Assembly (NCBI GenBank): GCA_029239875.1
Contig: JARBUD010000016.1
Location: 62,001-126,000, forward strand
Length of the DNA stretch: 64,000 nucleotides
Origin: Xanthobacteraceae bacterium
GTDB lineage: Bacteria; Pseudomonadota; Alphaproteobacteria; Rhizobiales; Xanthobacteraceae
Direction of reading: 5' to 3'
Part shown: positions 1 to 8,376 of the stretch, piece by piece
How the letters are laid out: every line of letters starts with the position of its first letter
Position numbering within the stretch: position 1 is the stretch's first letter
Translations under genes and position numbers: made by a program
The notes under the pieces: model-generated
Told to the model about the DNA's origin: nothing
Databases searched by the model: none
The model's input: only the letters and a program-made list of their open reading frames with translations

Positions 1-278
1 CAATGCGGGTTCCATGACAGCACGACATGGTCGCCGACCTTCACGCCGCGCGCCTGAGGCCCGACCTGTTCGACGATGCCGGCCGCCTCGTGCCCCAGCA
101 CGATCGGCATGGGATAGCGCAGCCCGCCCTCGATGACCTCCAGGTCGGTGTGGCAGAGCCCGGCCGCCTTGATCCGCACCAGCACGTCCGCAGCGCGCAG
201 CGGTTCGGCGGTCACCGTCTCGATCGACAATGGCTGGTGCGCGCCGTGAAGGATCGCCGCCCTGTAGCTCAAACTCAT
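1..278 (-). CDS. Zinc-dependent alcohol dehydrogenase, N-terminal part (cut by window edge)
   Basis: Reading the minus strand from an ATG at 278 gives 92 residues of a GroES-like medium-chain alcohol dehydrogenase that run off the window. Visible are the GLCHTD motif (about residues 40-45, Cys42 a catalytic zinc ligand), GHEAAG (62-67) and VGDHVVLSW (81-89), all expected in this order. A GGGGAG Shine-Dalgarno lies just upstream of the ATG. The family oxidises alcohols or reduces aldehydes with NAD(P), with zinc in the active site. The substrate cannot be told from this part. It diverges from the plus-strand gene at 494. Confidence 0.85.
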   Translation of the reverse strand, partial: MSLSYRAAILHGAHQPLSIETVTAEPLRAADVLVRIKAAGLCHTDLEVIEGGLRYPMPIVLGHEAAGIVEQVGPQARGVKVGDHVVLSWNPH

Positions 279-493
279 CGAATGCTCCCCGTGCCCCCGG
301 CGCGTCGGCGACCGGCGAACGTTAATGACATATCAACGACACATCATGCTGACGGCTCGATGCCGGACCCAAGTTCCGCCATCAAGGCGCTTGCCAACTA
401 ATGTAACACTGATATGTTAGATGCATTCTACAGATAGGGCAATTGGGCGCCGCGTGCGTGCCGCCCCGAAAAGCCGCCCGTAAGGAGGAAGAC

Positions 494-1285
494 ATGGAAC
501 TCGCCGTCAGTGCCATGACCGAACGTCAGAGGAAATACCGGTCCACGTATCGCGAGCGCGTGGCCGGCTGGTACAATGGATGGCTGCATATCGCCGTCAT
601 CTACACGATCGGCTTCACGGCGCTCTATGTGTACATCTCGAATCTGAAGTCGGTTCAGTGGTGGGAATGGCTGATCATTCCCATCGTGTTTCTGTTCTGC
701 AATTTCTTCGAATGGGCGCTGCATCGCTACGTCATGCATCGGCCCTCGCGCATCCCGCTGCTGCGCGCGGTCTACAACCGCCACACGCTGATGCATCACC
801 AGTTCTTCACCGAAGAGGAGATGCGCTTCGCCGACCACCACGACTGGCGCGTCACCTTCTTCCCGCCCTATGCGCTGGTGACCTTCACGCTGATGTCGAT
901 CCCAGGCGCCGTCGTGCTGTCCTATCTGGTCTCGGCCAACGTGGCGTGGCTGTTCATCATCACCACGACCTCGGTCTATCTGCTCTACGAGTTCATGCAT
1001 TTCTGCACGCACATCGACGAGAACTGGTTCGTGCGCAACGTGCCGTTCATCAACACCATTCGCCGTCACCACGCCGCCCATCACAACCAGTCGATCATGA
1101 TGGAGCGCAACATGAACCTCACCTTCCCGGTGATGGATTGGCTGTTCGGCACGTCGGACCTCAACCGGGGCCTGCTCGGCCATCTCTTCAATGGCTACGA
1201 CACCCGCTACGTGAAGCAGGACATGCGCAAGACCTCGCGCACTCCCAGGCCGGAAGCGTCATTGGCGCAACAGCCGGCCGAATGA
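494..1285 (+). CDS. Fatty acid hydroxylase / sterol desaturase family membrane protein
   Basis: 263 residues. The ATG at 494 is chosen over upstream in-frame starts because TAAGGAGGA lies directly before it. The protein has about four hydrophobic segments (roughly 31-50, 58-76, 125-148, 150-166) and the histidine clusters of the di-iron membrane hydroxylase family: HRYVMH (77-82), HTLMHH (97-102), HFCTH (169-173) and RRHHAAHH (190-197). Such enzymes use two iron atoms and O2 to hydroxylate or desaturate lipid chains at the membrane. The substrate is unknown. Two small membrane protein genes follow in the same direction and may be co-transcribed up to the terminator at 2021. Confidence 0.88.
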   Translation: MELAVSAMTERQRKYRSTYRERVAGWYNGWLHIAVIYTIGFTALYVYISNLKSVQWWEWLIIPIVFLFCNFFEWALHRYVMHRPSRIPLLRAVYNRHTLMHHQFFTEEEMRFADHHDWRVTFFPPYALVTFTLMSIPGAVVLSYLVSANVAWLFIITTTSVYLLYEFMHFCTHIDENWFVRNVPFINTIRRHHAAHHNQSIMMERNMNLTFPVMDWLFGTSDLNRGLLGHLFNGYDTRYVKQDMRKTSRTPRPEASLAQQPAE

Positions 1286-1342
1286 AAAGGCGCGTGGCGG
1301 CACCGCCGCCACACCCCGACCTTCTCGCTCAAGGAGCCTGTC

Positions 1343-1738
1343 ATGAGTGCCATAGAGCCCAATATCACGTCCCTGCTTTGGTTCGCCCTGTTCTGGACAT
1401 TGTGCTGCATCGGTTTCCTCGCGCTATCGGGCTCGTTCCCGCTCAGTGTCGCGCGGGAGCGCGGCCGGGCCTCGAACGCGGCGCTTGCGATCTTCAATGG
1501 CGGGCTGATGGCGGTCCTCGCCGCCCTGACGCTTGCCTATGGCTATGTCGAGCTGCGCATTTCCACCCTGATCGTCGTCATGGGGCTGGCCTTCCTTTTC
1601 GCGCCGGCCTCGTTCGAGATCTGGCCCGAGCGTTGGCGCGACGGACGCGGCCTGCTTGCCACGCTGCTCGTGTTGCAGGTCGTCGCCATCACCGCGCTGT
1701 ACCAGGTCGGCAGCGGCCTGCTCGACCCCGTCAGCTGA
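1343..1738 (+). CDS. Small four-helix membrane protein of unknown function
   Basis: 131 residues starting at an ATG preceded by AAGGAG. Hydrophobic stretches near residues 10-28, 46-67, 73-92 and 105-122 suggest four membrane helices with short charged loops (RERGR near 37-42, WPERWRDGR near 94-102). I do not recognise a family. It lies 57 bp after the fatty-acid-hydroxylase-type gene and before another tiny membrane protein, so the three probably form one unit. A role beside the hydroxylase is inference only. Confidence 0.7.
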   Translation: MSAIEPNITSLLWFALFWTLCCIGFLALSGSFPLSVARERGRASNAALAIFNGGLMAVLAALTLAYGYVELRISTLIVVMGLAFLFAPASFEIWPERWRDGRGLLATLLVLQVVAITALYQVGSGLLDPVS

Positions 1739-1789
1739 CGGAGCGGGCCATGTGTCACGGCCGCACCAGACAGAAATCCGGAGCCAACA

Positions 1790-1981
1790 ATGCCGACGTT
1801 TGTGAAAGTGACCATCTCTCTGATCGTGATACTTGTCGCGGCTGCGGGCTATGCCCTGCAAGCGCATCTCGGACAGACCGGACCAAAGTACGCGGTCATA
1901 TTCCTCGGGATCTTCATGGTCGTGGCCATGTGGATGTTCCCCGAAGTGACGCGTAAGGAAACCAGGAAGAAAGCTTCCTGA
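1790..1981 (+). CDS. Very small membrane protein, two predicted helices
   Basis: 63 residues with two hydrophobic segments (about 5-24 and 34-51) and a basic C-terminus (TRKETRKKAS). CCGGAG sits at good spacing before the ATG. It follows the preceding membrane protein by 51 bp and is itself followed, 40 bp on, by a strong intrinsic terminator. That placement supports it as the last gene of the 494-1981 unit. No known family recognised. Confidence 0.65.
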   Translation: MPTFVKVTISLIVILVAAAGYALQAHLGQTGPKYAVIFLGIFMVVAMWMFPEVTRKETRKKAS

Positions 1982-2020
1982 AGTTCAGCGCGTCGCTTTC
2001 CCACGTCAGTTTTAATCGGA

Positions 2021-2053
2021 AATCGCCCCGGTCGGACCGGGGCGATTTTTTTG
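2021..2053 (+). terminator. Intrinsic terminator
   Basis: A perfect 13-bp inverted repeat (AATCGCCCCGGTC and its complement, separated by one base, so the real loop is about five bases) is followed by a run of seven T. It ends the 494-1981 unit and faces the 3' end of the minus-strand gene at 2091. Confidence 0.93.
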
Positions 2054-2090
2054 CTCGCCGGTACGAATGTCCTGCAATGGGAACCGGTCG

Positions 2091-2813
2091 CTATCTCGCG
2101 GTCCAGCCGCCGTCGACCCTGAGGCTGTCGCCAGTGATGAAGCGGGCGCCGGGGGAGACGAGGAAGAGGATCGATTGCGCGATGTCCTCGGGCACCGGCA
2201 GGTCGTTCATCGGCACCATGTCGTAGACGAAGCGCTTGAACTCGGCGTCCTCGAACATGCCCTGCGTCATCGGCGTCACTACGAAGGTTGGGGCGATCGA
2301 GACGACGCGGATGCCGCGCGGCGCCAGCTCCACCGCCATGGCCTTGGTCAGCCCTTCCACCGCGTGCTTGGTCATGCAGTAGACCGTGCGCCTGGGCGAG
2401 CCGACATGGCCCATCTGCGAGGACATGTTGACGATGACGCCGCCCTCGCCCATCGCCCGGGCGGCGGCGCGGGCGACGCGGTAGACCGAGCGGATGTTGA
2501 GGTCGATCATCCAGTCAAGCGTCTCGTCGTCGACATCCACCATCATCTTCGGCCGGTTGCCGCCGGCATTGTTGACGAGAATGTCGAGGTCGCCCATCGC
2601 CTCGATCCGCGCGAGGAAGTCCTCATCGCGCACATCGGCTGCGAGAGGTTCGATCCGTCCCTCGCCTTCGCGGGCGAGCTGGTCGAGATCGGCCTGGGTA
2701 CGGGCGACCGCGACGACATGGGCGCCCGCCCCTGCCAGCGCCAGCGCCGTCGCCCGGCCGATGCCGCGGCCGGCGCCCGTCACCACCGCGGTCTTGCCGT
2801 CGAGCCTCGTCAT
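2091..2813 (-). CDS. Short-chain dehydrogenase/reductase (SDR)
   Basis: 240 residues from an ATG one base after the stop of the GlcG-like gene. Longer in-frame starts would overlap that gene and lie before the natural SDR start. Classical SDR signs are present: the TGAGRGIG nucleotide-binding motif (12-19), NNAGG (81-85), a serine pair (131-132) and the catalytic Y145-xxx-K149. The C-terminus ends RVDGGWTAR as in FabG-like proteins. It should interconvert an alcohol and a ketone with NAD(P)H. It is last in a minus-strand row with a GlcG-like protein, a beta-hydroxyacid dehydrogenase and a damaged hydrolase. Confidence 0.9.
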   Translation of the reverse strand: MTRLDGKTAVVTGAGRGIGRATALALAGAGAHVVAVARTQADLDQLAREGEGRIEPLAADVRDEDFLARIEAMGDLDILVNNAGGNRPKMMVDVDDETLDWMIDLNIRSVYRVARAAARAMGEGGVIVNMSSQMGHVGSPRRTVYCMTKHAVEGLTKAMAVELAPRGIRVVSIAPTFVVTPMTQGMFEDAEFKRFVYDMVPMNDLPVPEDIAQSILFLVSPGARFITGDSLRVDGGWTAR

Positions 2814-2814
2814 G

Positions 2815-3252
2815 TCAGCGTTCCTCGATATCAGCGACGAGCCCCGCCGCCTCGACGCCGGCGACCGCGCAGGCCTCGTCGACATCTGACGTGTCGCCGC
2901 TGATACCCACCGCGCCGATGATGCGGTTCGCGCCGTCGCGGATGAGCACGCCGCCCGGCACCGGCACCATCCGGCCATCGGTCACGGCGGCGAGCGCGTT
3001 GAAGAAGGTGCCCATCTTCGCCGCCCGCGCGGCGAGGCCGCGCGTCGAGATGCCCATGCCGAGCGCTCCCCAGGCCTTGCCGAAGGCGATCTCGAAGCGG
3101 GCGATGCCGCTGCCGTCCTCGCGCCGGGCCACGACGACATGCCCGCCGGCGTCGAGGACGACCACGGTCAGCGGCTGGGCCTTCCGGGCGCGCGCGGTCT
3201 CCAGCGCCACGCGGGCGGCGATATCGGCCTGATCGAGGGAAACCGCGCTCAT
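2815..3252 (-). CDS. GlcG/HbpS-family (DUF336) protein
   Basis: 145 residues matching the small alpha/beta GlcG/HbpS fold: LTVVVLDAGGHVVVARREDG near 28-47, SRG-like ISTRG near 68-72, then PGGVLIRDG and IGAVGISGDTSDVDE in the C-terminal half. Relatives are found in catabolic operons and some bind haem or cobalamin, but the molecular role is generally unclear. It lies 5 bp after the beta-hydroxyacid dehydrogenase and 1 base before the SDR, so it is clearly co-transcribed. The catabolic role is inferred from context. Confidence 0.85.
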   Translation of the reverse strand: MSAVSLDQADIAARVALETARARKAQPLTVVVLDAGGHVVVARREDGSGIARFEIAFGKAWGALGMGISTRGLAARAAKMGTFFNALAAVTDGRMVPVPGGVLIRDGANRIIGAVGISGDTSDVDEACAVAGVEAAGLVADIEER

Positions 3253-3257
3253 GTCCG

Positions 3258-4151
3258 TCAGTCCTCCGCCGGTCCGGTCATGCCCTTGAGCACCGCGAAG
3301 AGCGAGGCGGTGTCCTCCTTGCCCCGCCCCTGCGCCAGGGCGGCGAAGTAGAAGGGCAGGCTCGCCGCCATCAGCGGCGTCGGCGCGCGCATCTCACGGG
3401 CGAAATCCATGATGAGCTGCAGGTCCTTGATGTAGATATCCATCTTCATCGTCGCCGGCTCATAGCGCTCCTCGATCATCATGGGGGCGCGCACATCGAA
3501 CATGCGCGAACCGCCCGCGCCCGGACGTATGGCGTCATAGACGAGGTTGAGGTCGAGCCCGGCGCGCTCGGCAAGCAGCAGCGCCTCGGCGGTGGAGAGG
3601 TTGTGGATCGTCACCAGGAGGTTGGCGATGTATTTCAGCTTCATGCCGGTGCCGAAGCCGCCGCAATAGCGCACGTCACGGGCGAAATCGGCGAACGCCG
3701 CCTCCACCTTGCGGAACGCGGCCTCGTCGCCGCTGGCATAGATGGAGAGGTCGCGCTTCGCCGCCTGCGCCCCGGTGCCGCTCACCGGGCAGTCGAGCAC
3801 ATGGGCGCCCCTGGCCTCCAGCGCACGCCGGCACGCCTCCTTGGCGTCGATGGGCAGCGTGCCCATCTCGCACACCACCGCGCCGGGGCGCACGGCACCG
3901 GCGATCTCCGCGGTGACCGCTTCCAGTGCCTTCACCGATGGCAACGCCAGCAGCACGATGTCGGCGGCCTCGGCGACCGCTCGGGCGGAGCCGACGCGCC
4001 GCCCGCCCTGCCCGGCCAGTTCCGCCATCGCCGCCTCGGCCACGTCGGTGCCAACCACCTCGTAGCCGCGCTCCAGCAGGTTCCTCGCATAGGCCGAGCC
4101 CATGATGCCGAGACCGACGATGCCGACGGTCCTTTTCGTCTCACTTGTCAC
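3258..4151 (-). CDS. NAD(P)-dependent beta-hydroxyacid dehydrogenase (HIBADH family)
   Basis: 297 residues, usual family length. It has the Rossmann motif GLGIMG (13-18), the substrate-binding DCPVSGTGAQ stretch (120-129) and the catalytic lysine region GTGMKLKYIAN, with K173 and N177 spaced as in 3-hydroxyisobutyrate dehydrogenases. Such enzymes oxidise beta-hydroxy acids or reduce the corresponding semialdehydes (tartronate semialdehyde, 3-hydroxyisobutyrate and relatives). It is in the minus-strand unit behind the damaged alpha/beta hydrolase. The specific substrate is unknown. Confidence 0.9.
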   Translation of the reverse strand: MTSETKRTVGIVGLGIMGSAYARNLLERGYEVVGTDVAEAAMAELAGQGGRRVGSARAVAEAADIVLLALPSVKALEAVTAEIAGAVRPGAVVCEMGTLPIDAKEACRRALEARGAHVLDCPVSGTGAQAAKRDLSIYASGDEAAFRKVEAAFADFARDVRYCGGFGTGMKLKYIANLLVTIHNLSTAEALLLAERAGLDLNLVYDAIRPGAGGSRMFDVRAPMMIEERYEPATMKMDIYIKDLQLIMDFAREMRAPTPLMAASLPFYFAALAQGRGKEDTASLFAVLKGMTGPAED

Positions 4152-4154
4152 GCG

Positions 4155-4960
4155 CTACTCCGCCGCCTGTCTGGAAATGTCGAGAAACTCCGCCACCCGC
4201 GCATTGAAGCCGGCGACGTCCTCCATGTTCGAGATGTGCGCGACGCGCGGGAGGATTTCGAACTGCGCCCCCGGCGTCACCGCTGCCATGGCGCGCATCG
4301 CGTCGGGAGGCGCGCCCCCGTCCTCGGCGCCGACAATGTAGAGCGTCTCGGGCTCGAGGCGCGGCAGGTGGCGCAGATAGTCGAGCCCCTTCAACGCCTC
4401 GGCGCAGCCGGCATAGCCGACGGGCGAGGTGTCCAGTACCATGCGCGCCGCGCGGTCGACGATCTCAGGCCGCTCCTGTCGCGTCTGCGCCGTGAACCAG
4501 CGCTCCATCGTGCCGGCCAGCACCGCCCCCATGCCGCCCGCGGCGACGGCGGCGATGCGCTGGTCCCATCCGGCCACGAAGGGCGGCGGCGCGTCCGCGC
4601 GGGCATCCGCGCAGATCAGCCGGTTCACGCGCTCGGGATAGGCGAGGCCGACGCCGAGCGCGGTCATGCCGCCCATGGAAAGGCCGAGCACATCCGCCTG
4701 CCTCACGTCGAAGCGGTCCATGACGGCGATGAAGTCGGCCACCAGCATGTCGAAGCTGTAAGGCCCGTTCGGCGCGCTGCTGCGGCCGTGCCCGCGCGTG
4801 TCGTAGCGGAGCACGCGATAGCTGCGGGTCAGGAAGGGAATCTGGTCGTCCCACATCGTCAGATCGGCGGCGAGCGAGTTCGACAGCACGATCCAACGGC
4901 GAGCTCCGCGTCGCGCGAGACGACGATGTCCGTAACGTCCAGCTTCGGTGTGGCCGTCAT
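4155..4960 (-). pseudogene. Alpha/beta hydrolase (enol-lactonase-like) with a frame break near its start
   Basis: The body is an alpha/beta hydrolase like 3-oxoadipate enol-lactonase: SNSLAADLTMW, YDTRGHG, the nucleophile elbow GLSMGG, an acid region VGAEDGG and RVAHISN with the catalytic histidine. The best start is the ATG at 4960, with GGAGGAGGCGCCT before it, and it encodes MTATPKLDVTDIVVSRDAEL. That frame continues only to a stop near 4860, whereas the body lies in another frame from about 4900 (WIVLSNS). Against the family, several residues around the first strands are missing at the junction, as if 3n+1 bases were lost. Without the break it would head the 4960-2091 unit. A sequencing error cannot be excluded. 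Confidence 0.68.
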
Positions 4961-5322
4961 AGGCGCCTCCTCCTTGAATCTTTCTTTCCGGGGCGTTTGC
5001 CGCCTCCAGCCGTCGCGACGCTAGCGGGGCAGCGCGCGGGCAGCGAAAACATAAGTTCTGATCCCGCCGATCATGATTGCTGATCGTCGGCAGCGACATC
5101 GCCCGGCAGGCAGAAAAACTCCTCCTCCTTCGCGCCGGACGATTGACAAGAGTAGCGGCCCGATCTGATATTTATCGAACGATAAACAAAATCGGCACGG
5201 TTGAAAAGGCCCATCCGGCACTACGGACGCCACCGACGAAGACCTTGCCACGCCGCCACCCCACCCGCCGACGCCAAGCATCGGGCGGGGTGCGAAAACT
5301 CCGTAAGAAGTGAGGAAACCCC
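4961..5322. other. Divergent intergenic region, 362 bp
   Basis: No convincing gene. It separates the minus-strand hydrolase unit from the plus-strand cyclase unit. It is more AT-rich around 5040-5195 and contains a promoter-like TTGACA-N17-TGATAT followed by a TTATC-N4-GATAA inverted repeat (separate entry). The rest holds only shadow reading frames. Confidence 0.7.
5143..5186 (+). promoter_or_regulatory. Promoter with 14-bp operator-like inverted repeat (site A)
   Basis: TTGACA (5143-5148), 17 bases, then TGATAT (5166-5171) resembles a housekeeping promoter reading toward the cyclase gene at 5323. Directly after the -10 lies TTATCGAACGATAA (5172-5185), part of the longer TTTATCG-AA-CGATAAA (5171-5186). 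Near-identical sites occur at 8208, 18322, 19931 and 19999. The position over the likely transcription start suggests a repressor site. The GntR/FCD protein encoded at 17638-18282 is the likely binder (inference). Confidence 0.72.
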
Positions 5323-6276
5323 ATGGAAATCAACGTCGGCCTCGCCGCGATCGAAGAAGCCTCCCGCGAGCTCTCCAATTGGGGGCGCTGGGGGAAGGAC
5401 GACCACAGCGGCACGCTCAACCACGTCACGCCGGAACATGTCGTCGAGGCCGCCAAGCTGATCCGGCAGGGCAAGGTGTTCGCGCTCGGCATACCGCTCG
5501 ACCGCGAGGGACCGCAGAACGGATTGTTCGGCGGGCGCTTCAACCCGATCCACCAGATGCTCGCCACCGGCACCGATGCGGTGGCCGGCCAGCAGGACTG
5601 GAACAAGATCCGCTATGCGGACGACACGCTGAACCTCTGCGTGCAGGGCGCCACCCACTGGGATGCGCTCGGCCACATCTTCTACGACGACAAGGCCTAT
5701 AACGGCCACGACCCGCGCCACATCAACTCGCGCGGCCTCAACGTGCTGGGCATCGAGCACTCCAAGTCGAAGATGAACGGGCGCGGCGTGCTGCTCGACA
5801 TCGCCCGCTTTCGTGGCGTCGACTGGCTGCAGGACGGCGAGAGCATCTCGAACGACGAGCTCGACGCCTGCGCCGCGAAGCAGGGCGTGGAGATCCGCAA
5901 GGCCGACTTCGTCATCATCCGCACCGGCCAGATGGAACGCTGCCTCGCCGAGGGACAATGGGGCGGCTATGCCGGCGGCGACGCACCGGGCGTGAAATTC
6001 GAGAACTGCTACTGGTGCGCCGAGAAGGAGGTCGCCGCGATCTGCTCCGACACCTGGGGCGTCGAGGTGCGGCCGAACGAGACGACCGAGGCCAACCAGC
6101 CCTGGCACTGGGTGGTGATCCCGGCGATGGGCCTGTGCATGGGCGAGATCTTCTATGTGAAGGAACTCGCCGAGGACTGCGCCAAGGACGGCATCTACGA
6201 ATTCTTCTTCTGCGGCCCGCCGCTGATCATCACCGGGGGCACCGGCTCGCCGATCAATCCGCAGGCGATCAAGTAG
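5323..6276 (+). CDS. Cyclase-family metal-dependent hydrolase (kynurenine formamidase / isatin hydrolase fold)
   Basis: 317 residues, ATG preceded by GAAGTGAGG. The family metal motif HxGTHxDxxxH appears here as QGATHWDALGH (108-118), giving H112, D114 and H118 as likely ligands. GTLNHVTPEHV (30-40) and a C-terminal GGTGSPINP are also typical of the longer (about 310-330 aa) members. Relatives hydrolyse cyclic or N-acyl amide bonds (isatin, N-formylkynurenine) with Mn or Zn. It is first gene after operator site A and is followed by a beta-keto acid cleavage enzyme and an SDR, which suggests ring opening followed by side-chain processing. The substrate is unknown. Confidence 0.88.
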   Translation: MEINVGLAAIEEASRELSNWGRWGKDDHSGTLNHVTPEHVVEAAKLIRQGKVFALGIPLDREGPQNGLFGGRFNPIHQMLATGTDAVAGQQDWNKIRYADDTLNLCVQGATHWDALGHIFYDDKAYNGHDPRHINSRGLNVLGIEHSKSKMNGRGVLLDIARFRGVDWLQDGESISNDELDACAAKQGVEIRKADFVIIRTGQMERCLAEGQWGGYAGGDAPGVKFENCYWCAEKEVAAICSDTWGVEVRPNETTEANQPWHWVVIPAMGLCMGEIFYVKELAEDCAKDGIYEFFFCGPPLIITGGTGSPINPQAIK

Positions 6277-6301
6277 CGCCGCGGCACCGGCCGACACCGC
6301 A

Positions 6302-6327
6302 GGACGGCGGACCGAGAGCCGCCGTCC
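6302..6327 (+). promoter_or_regulatory. Intercistronic stem-loop
   Basis: GGACGGCGG, an eight-base loop, then its exact complement CCGCCGTCC, in the 80-bp gap between the cyclase and the beta-keto acid cleavage enzyme. There is no T run, so it is more likely an mRNA-stability or processing element than a terminator. Confidence 0.5.
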
Positions 6328-6356
6328 CCTCGCCGCTCACATCATCGGAGCCGACC

Positions 6357-7289
6357 ATGGCTGCTGCCCGCAAGGTCATCATCACCTGCGCCTGCACCGG
6401 CGCGATCCACACGCCCTCCATGTCGCCGCATCTGCCGGTTACGCCGGACGAGATCATCGCCGACGCCATCGGCGCGGCCGAGGCCGGCGCGGCGATCCTG
6501 CATCTGCACGCCCGCAATCCCGAGAACGGCCGGCCGGACCAGACGCCCGAGGCCTTCAGCCGGTTCCTGCCGCAGATCCGGCAGCAGACCAATGCCGCCA
6601 TCAACATCACCACCGGTGGCAGTCCCTACATGAAGGTCGAGGAGCGGGTGCTGCCGGCGGCGCGGTTCAAGCCGGAGGTGGCCTCGCTCAACATGGGCTC
6701 GATCAATTTCGGCCTCTATCACCTGCTCGACCGCTACAAGGAGTTCAAGTTCGACTGGGAGCGCCAGCATCTCGAAGCCACGCGCGACCTGGTCTTCCGC
6801 AACTCCTTCAAGGACATCGAGTACATACTCGAGACCTGCTACGGCAACGGCACCCGCTTCGAGTTCGAGTGTTACGACATCGCCCATCTCTACAATCTCA
6901 AGCACTTCCTCGACCGCGGCCTCGTCAAGCCGCCCCTCTTCGTGCAGTCGGTGTTCGGCATCCTCGGCGGCATCGGCACCCATCCCGAGGACATCATCCA
7001 CATGAAGCGCACCGCCGACCGGCTGTTCGGCGACCAGTACCGCTGGTCGGTGCTGGGCGCGGGCTCCTCGCAGTTGCGCGTCGCCGCCATGGCGGCCTCC
7101 ATGGGCGCGAATGTGCGCGTCGGGCTGGAGGATTCGCTGTGGATCGGGCCTGGCGAACTCGCCCCGTCGAGCGGTGCGCAGGTGCGCAAGGCGCGGCAGA
7201 TCCTGGAAGGCATGGGCCTGGAGCTCGCCACGCCCGACGAGGCGCGCGAGATTCTTCAGCTCAAAGGCGCCGACAGGGTCGATTTCTAA
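6357..7289 (+). CDS. Beta-keto acid cleavage enzyme (BKACE, Kce family)
   Basis: 310 residues from the ATG at 6357; the longer open frame upstream lies inside the cyclase gene. The zinc-binding HLHAR motif is at 49-53 (H49, H51), followed by NPENGRP. ITTGGSPYM, LNMGSINFG and the C-terminal VRVGLEDSLW are typical of the family. BKACE enzymes condense a beta-keto acid with acetyl-CoA and release acetoacetate plus a new CoA ester (first known in lysine fermentation). Its place after a cyclase and before an SDR fits degradation of a beta-keto acid formed after ring opening (inference). Confidence 0.9.
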   Translation: MAAARKVIITCACTGAIHTPSMSPHLPVTPDEIIADAIGAAEAGAAILHLHARNPENGRPDQTPEAFSRFLPQIRQQTNAAINITTGGSPYMKVEERVLPAARFKPEVASLNMGSINFGLYHLLDRYKEFKFDWERQHLEATRDLVFRNSFKDIEYILETCYGNGTRFEFECYDIAHLYNLKHFLDRGLVKPPLFVQSVFGILGGIGTHPEDIIHMKRTADRLFGDQYRWSVLGAGSSQLRVAAMAASMGANVRVGLEDSLWIGPGELAPSSGAQVRKARQILEGMGLELATPDEAREILQLKGADRVDF

Positions 7290-7349
7290 GCCTGCGCCGG
7301 CCGCGCCGACGTGCCTGCCCCCCTGCCCCATCGCTTCGAGGAGAACACC

Positions 7350-8108
7350 ATGTCGACGTCCACGCAGCGCACGATGATCGTGACCGGCGGCTCCAAGGGC
7401 ATCGGCGCCGCCATCGCGCGAGCGGCCGGCGGCGCCGGCTTCCGCGTCGCCCTCAGCTACAAGGGCGATGCGGCCGGCGCCGAGGAAGTCGCCCGCGAGG
7501 TTGCCGCGGCGGGCGGCGAAGCCTTGACCATCAAGGCCGATGTCGCCCGCGAGGAGGACGTGCTCGCCCTGTTCGAGCAGGTCGACACGCGCTTCGGCCC
7601 GCCGGATGTGCTCGTCAACAATGCCGGCGGCGTCGGCCTGCTCGGCCGGGTGGAGGCGATCAGCGCGAGCGCGCTCACGGAGGTGCTGGCGGTGAATGTG
7701 GTCGGCAGCTTCCTGTGCTGCCGCGAGGCGGTCAGGCGCATGTCGACCCGCCATGGCGGACGCGGCGGCGTCATCGTCAACATCTCCTCGCGCGCCGCCG
7801 GTCTCGGCGGTGCCGGCGAATGGGTGCACTACGCCGCCAGCAAGGGCGCGGTCGACAGCCTCACCATCGGCCTCGCCCGCGAGGTCGCGGCGGAGGGCAT
7901 CCGCGTCAACGCCGTCGCGCCCGGCCTTATCGCCACCAACCTGCACGTCGTGGCCGGCGCGCCGGACCGGCTGGAGCGTCTCGCCCCTTCCATTCCGATG
8001 CAGCGACCCGGCACGGCCGAGGAAGTCGCCGACGTGGTGATGTGGCTCGCCTCTCCCGCCAGCGCCTATGTCACCGGGGCCGTCATCCCCGTCGCCGGCG
8101 GGCGCTGA
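7350..8108 (+). CDS. Short-chain dehydrogenase/reductase (SDR)
   Basis: 252 residues from the ATG at 7350 (CGAGGAGA before it). It has TGGSKGIG (12-19), NNAGG (90-94), a serine in ISSR (146-147), Y161-xxx-K165 and a C-terminal VIPVAGGR. It is closest in style to FabG or glucose-dehydrogenase-like SDRs, which interconvert hydroxy and keto groups with NAD(P). It is third in the 5323-8108 unit, where it could make or consume the keto acid handled by the BKACE enzyme. A GC-rich hairpin follows the stop codon. Confidence 0.9.
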   Translation: MSTSTQRTMIVTGGSKGIGAAIARAAGGAGFRVALSYKGDAAGAEEVAREVAAAGGEALTIKADVAREEDVLALFEQVDTRFGPPDVLVNNAGGVGLLGRVEAISASALTEVLAVNVVGSFLCCREAVRRMSTRHGGRGGVIVNISSRAAGLGGAGEWVHYAASKGAVDSLTIGLAREVAAEGIRVNAVAPGLIATNLHVVAGAPDRLERLAPSIPMQRPGTAEEVADVVMWLASPASAYVTGAVIPVAGGR

Positions 8109-8115
8109 ACGCCGG

Positions 8116-8144
8116 CCGCCCGGAAGGGTGCGGTTTCCGGGCGG
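8116..8144 (+). terminator. GC-rich stem-loop after the SDR, possible terminator
   Basis: CCGCCCGGAA (8116-8125), a nine-base loop and the exact complement TTCCGGGCGG (8135-8144) start 7 bases after the SDR stop. The T run of a classical intrinsic terminator is missing, so termination may be weak or the element may protect the mRNA 3' end. Confidence 0.5.
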
Positions 8145-8182
8145 ATTCGACTTGCGAACGCCGCGCAAATCATCTTGCATCG

Positions 8183-8221
8183 TTGACTTGATCGAAAATC
8201 CGCGTGATTATCTATTGATAA
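8183..8221 (+). promoter_or_regulatory. Promoter with operator-like inverted repeat (site B)
   Basis: TTGACT (8183-8188), 17 bases and GATTAT (8206-8211) resemble a promoter for the ABC importer operon. The repeat TTATC-TATT-GATAA (8208-8221) overlaps the -10 and matches site A in both half-sites. Repressor binding here would block the transporter operon. Confidence 0.68.
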
Positions 8222-8376
8222 ATAAGCAGACGCCGCGGCACAGAAAGCCAGCGGCGGAAATGCCAAGCCGACCGGGACGCTCTCCGATTCCCGCGCGGGG
8301 TTCGTGGGTCGTCCTGCGACACAGCCCAGAACAATAAGCGATCGGCCAAAGGCCGGCGCAACGGGAGAAGACGACC

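Noticed and set aside
6342-8180. 612-residue minus-strand frame opposite the BKACE and SDR genes
   Set aside because: Low-complexity Ala/Arg/Gly/Asp/His composition typical of the antisense frame of GC-rich genes; the plus-strand genes have full family motifs.
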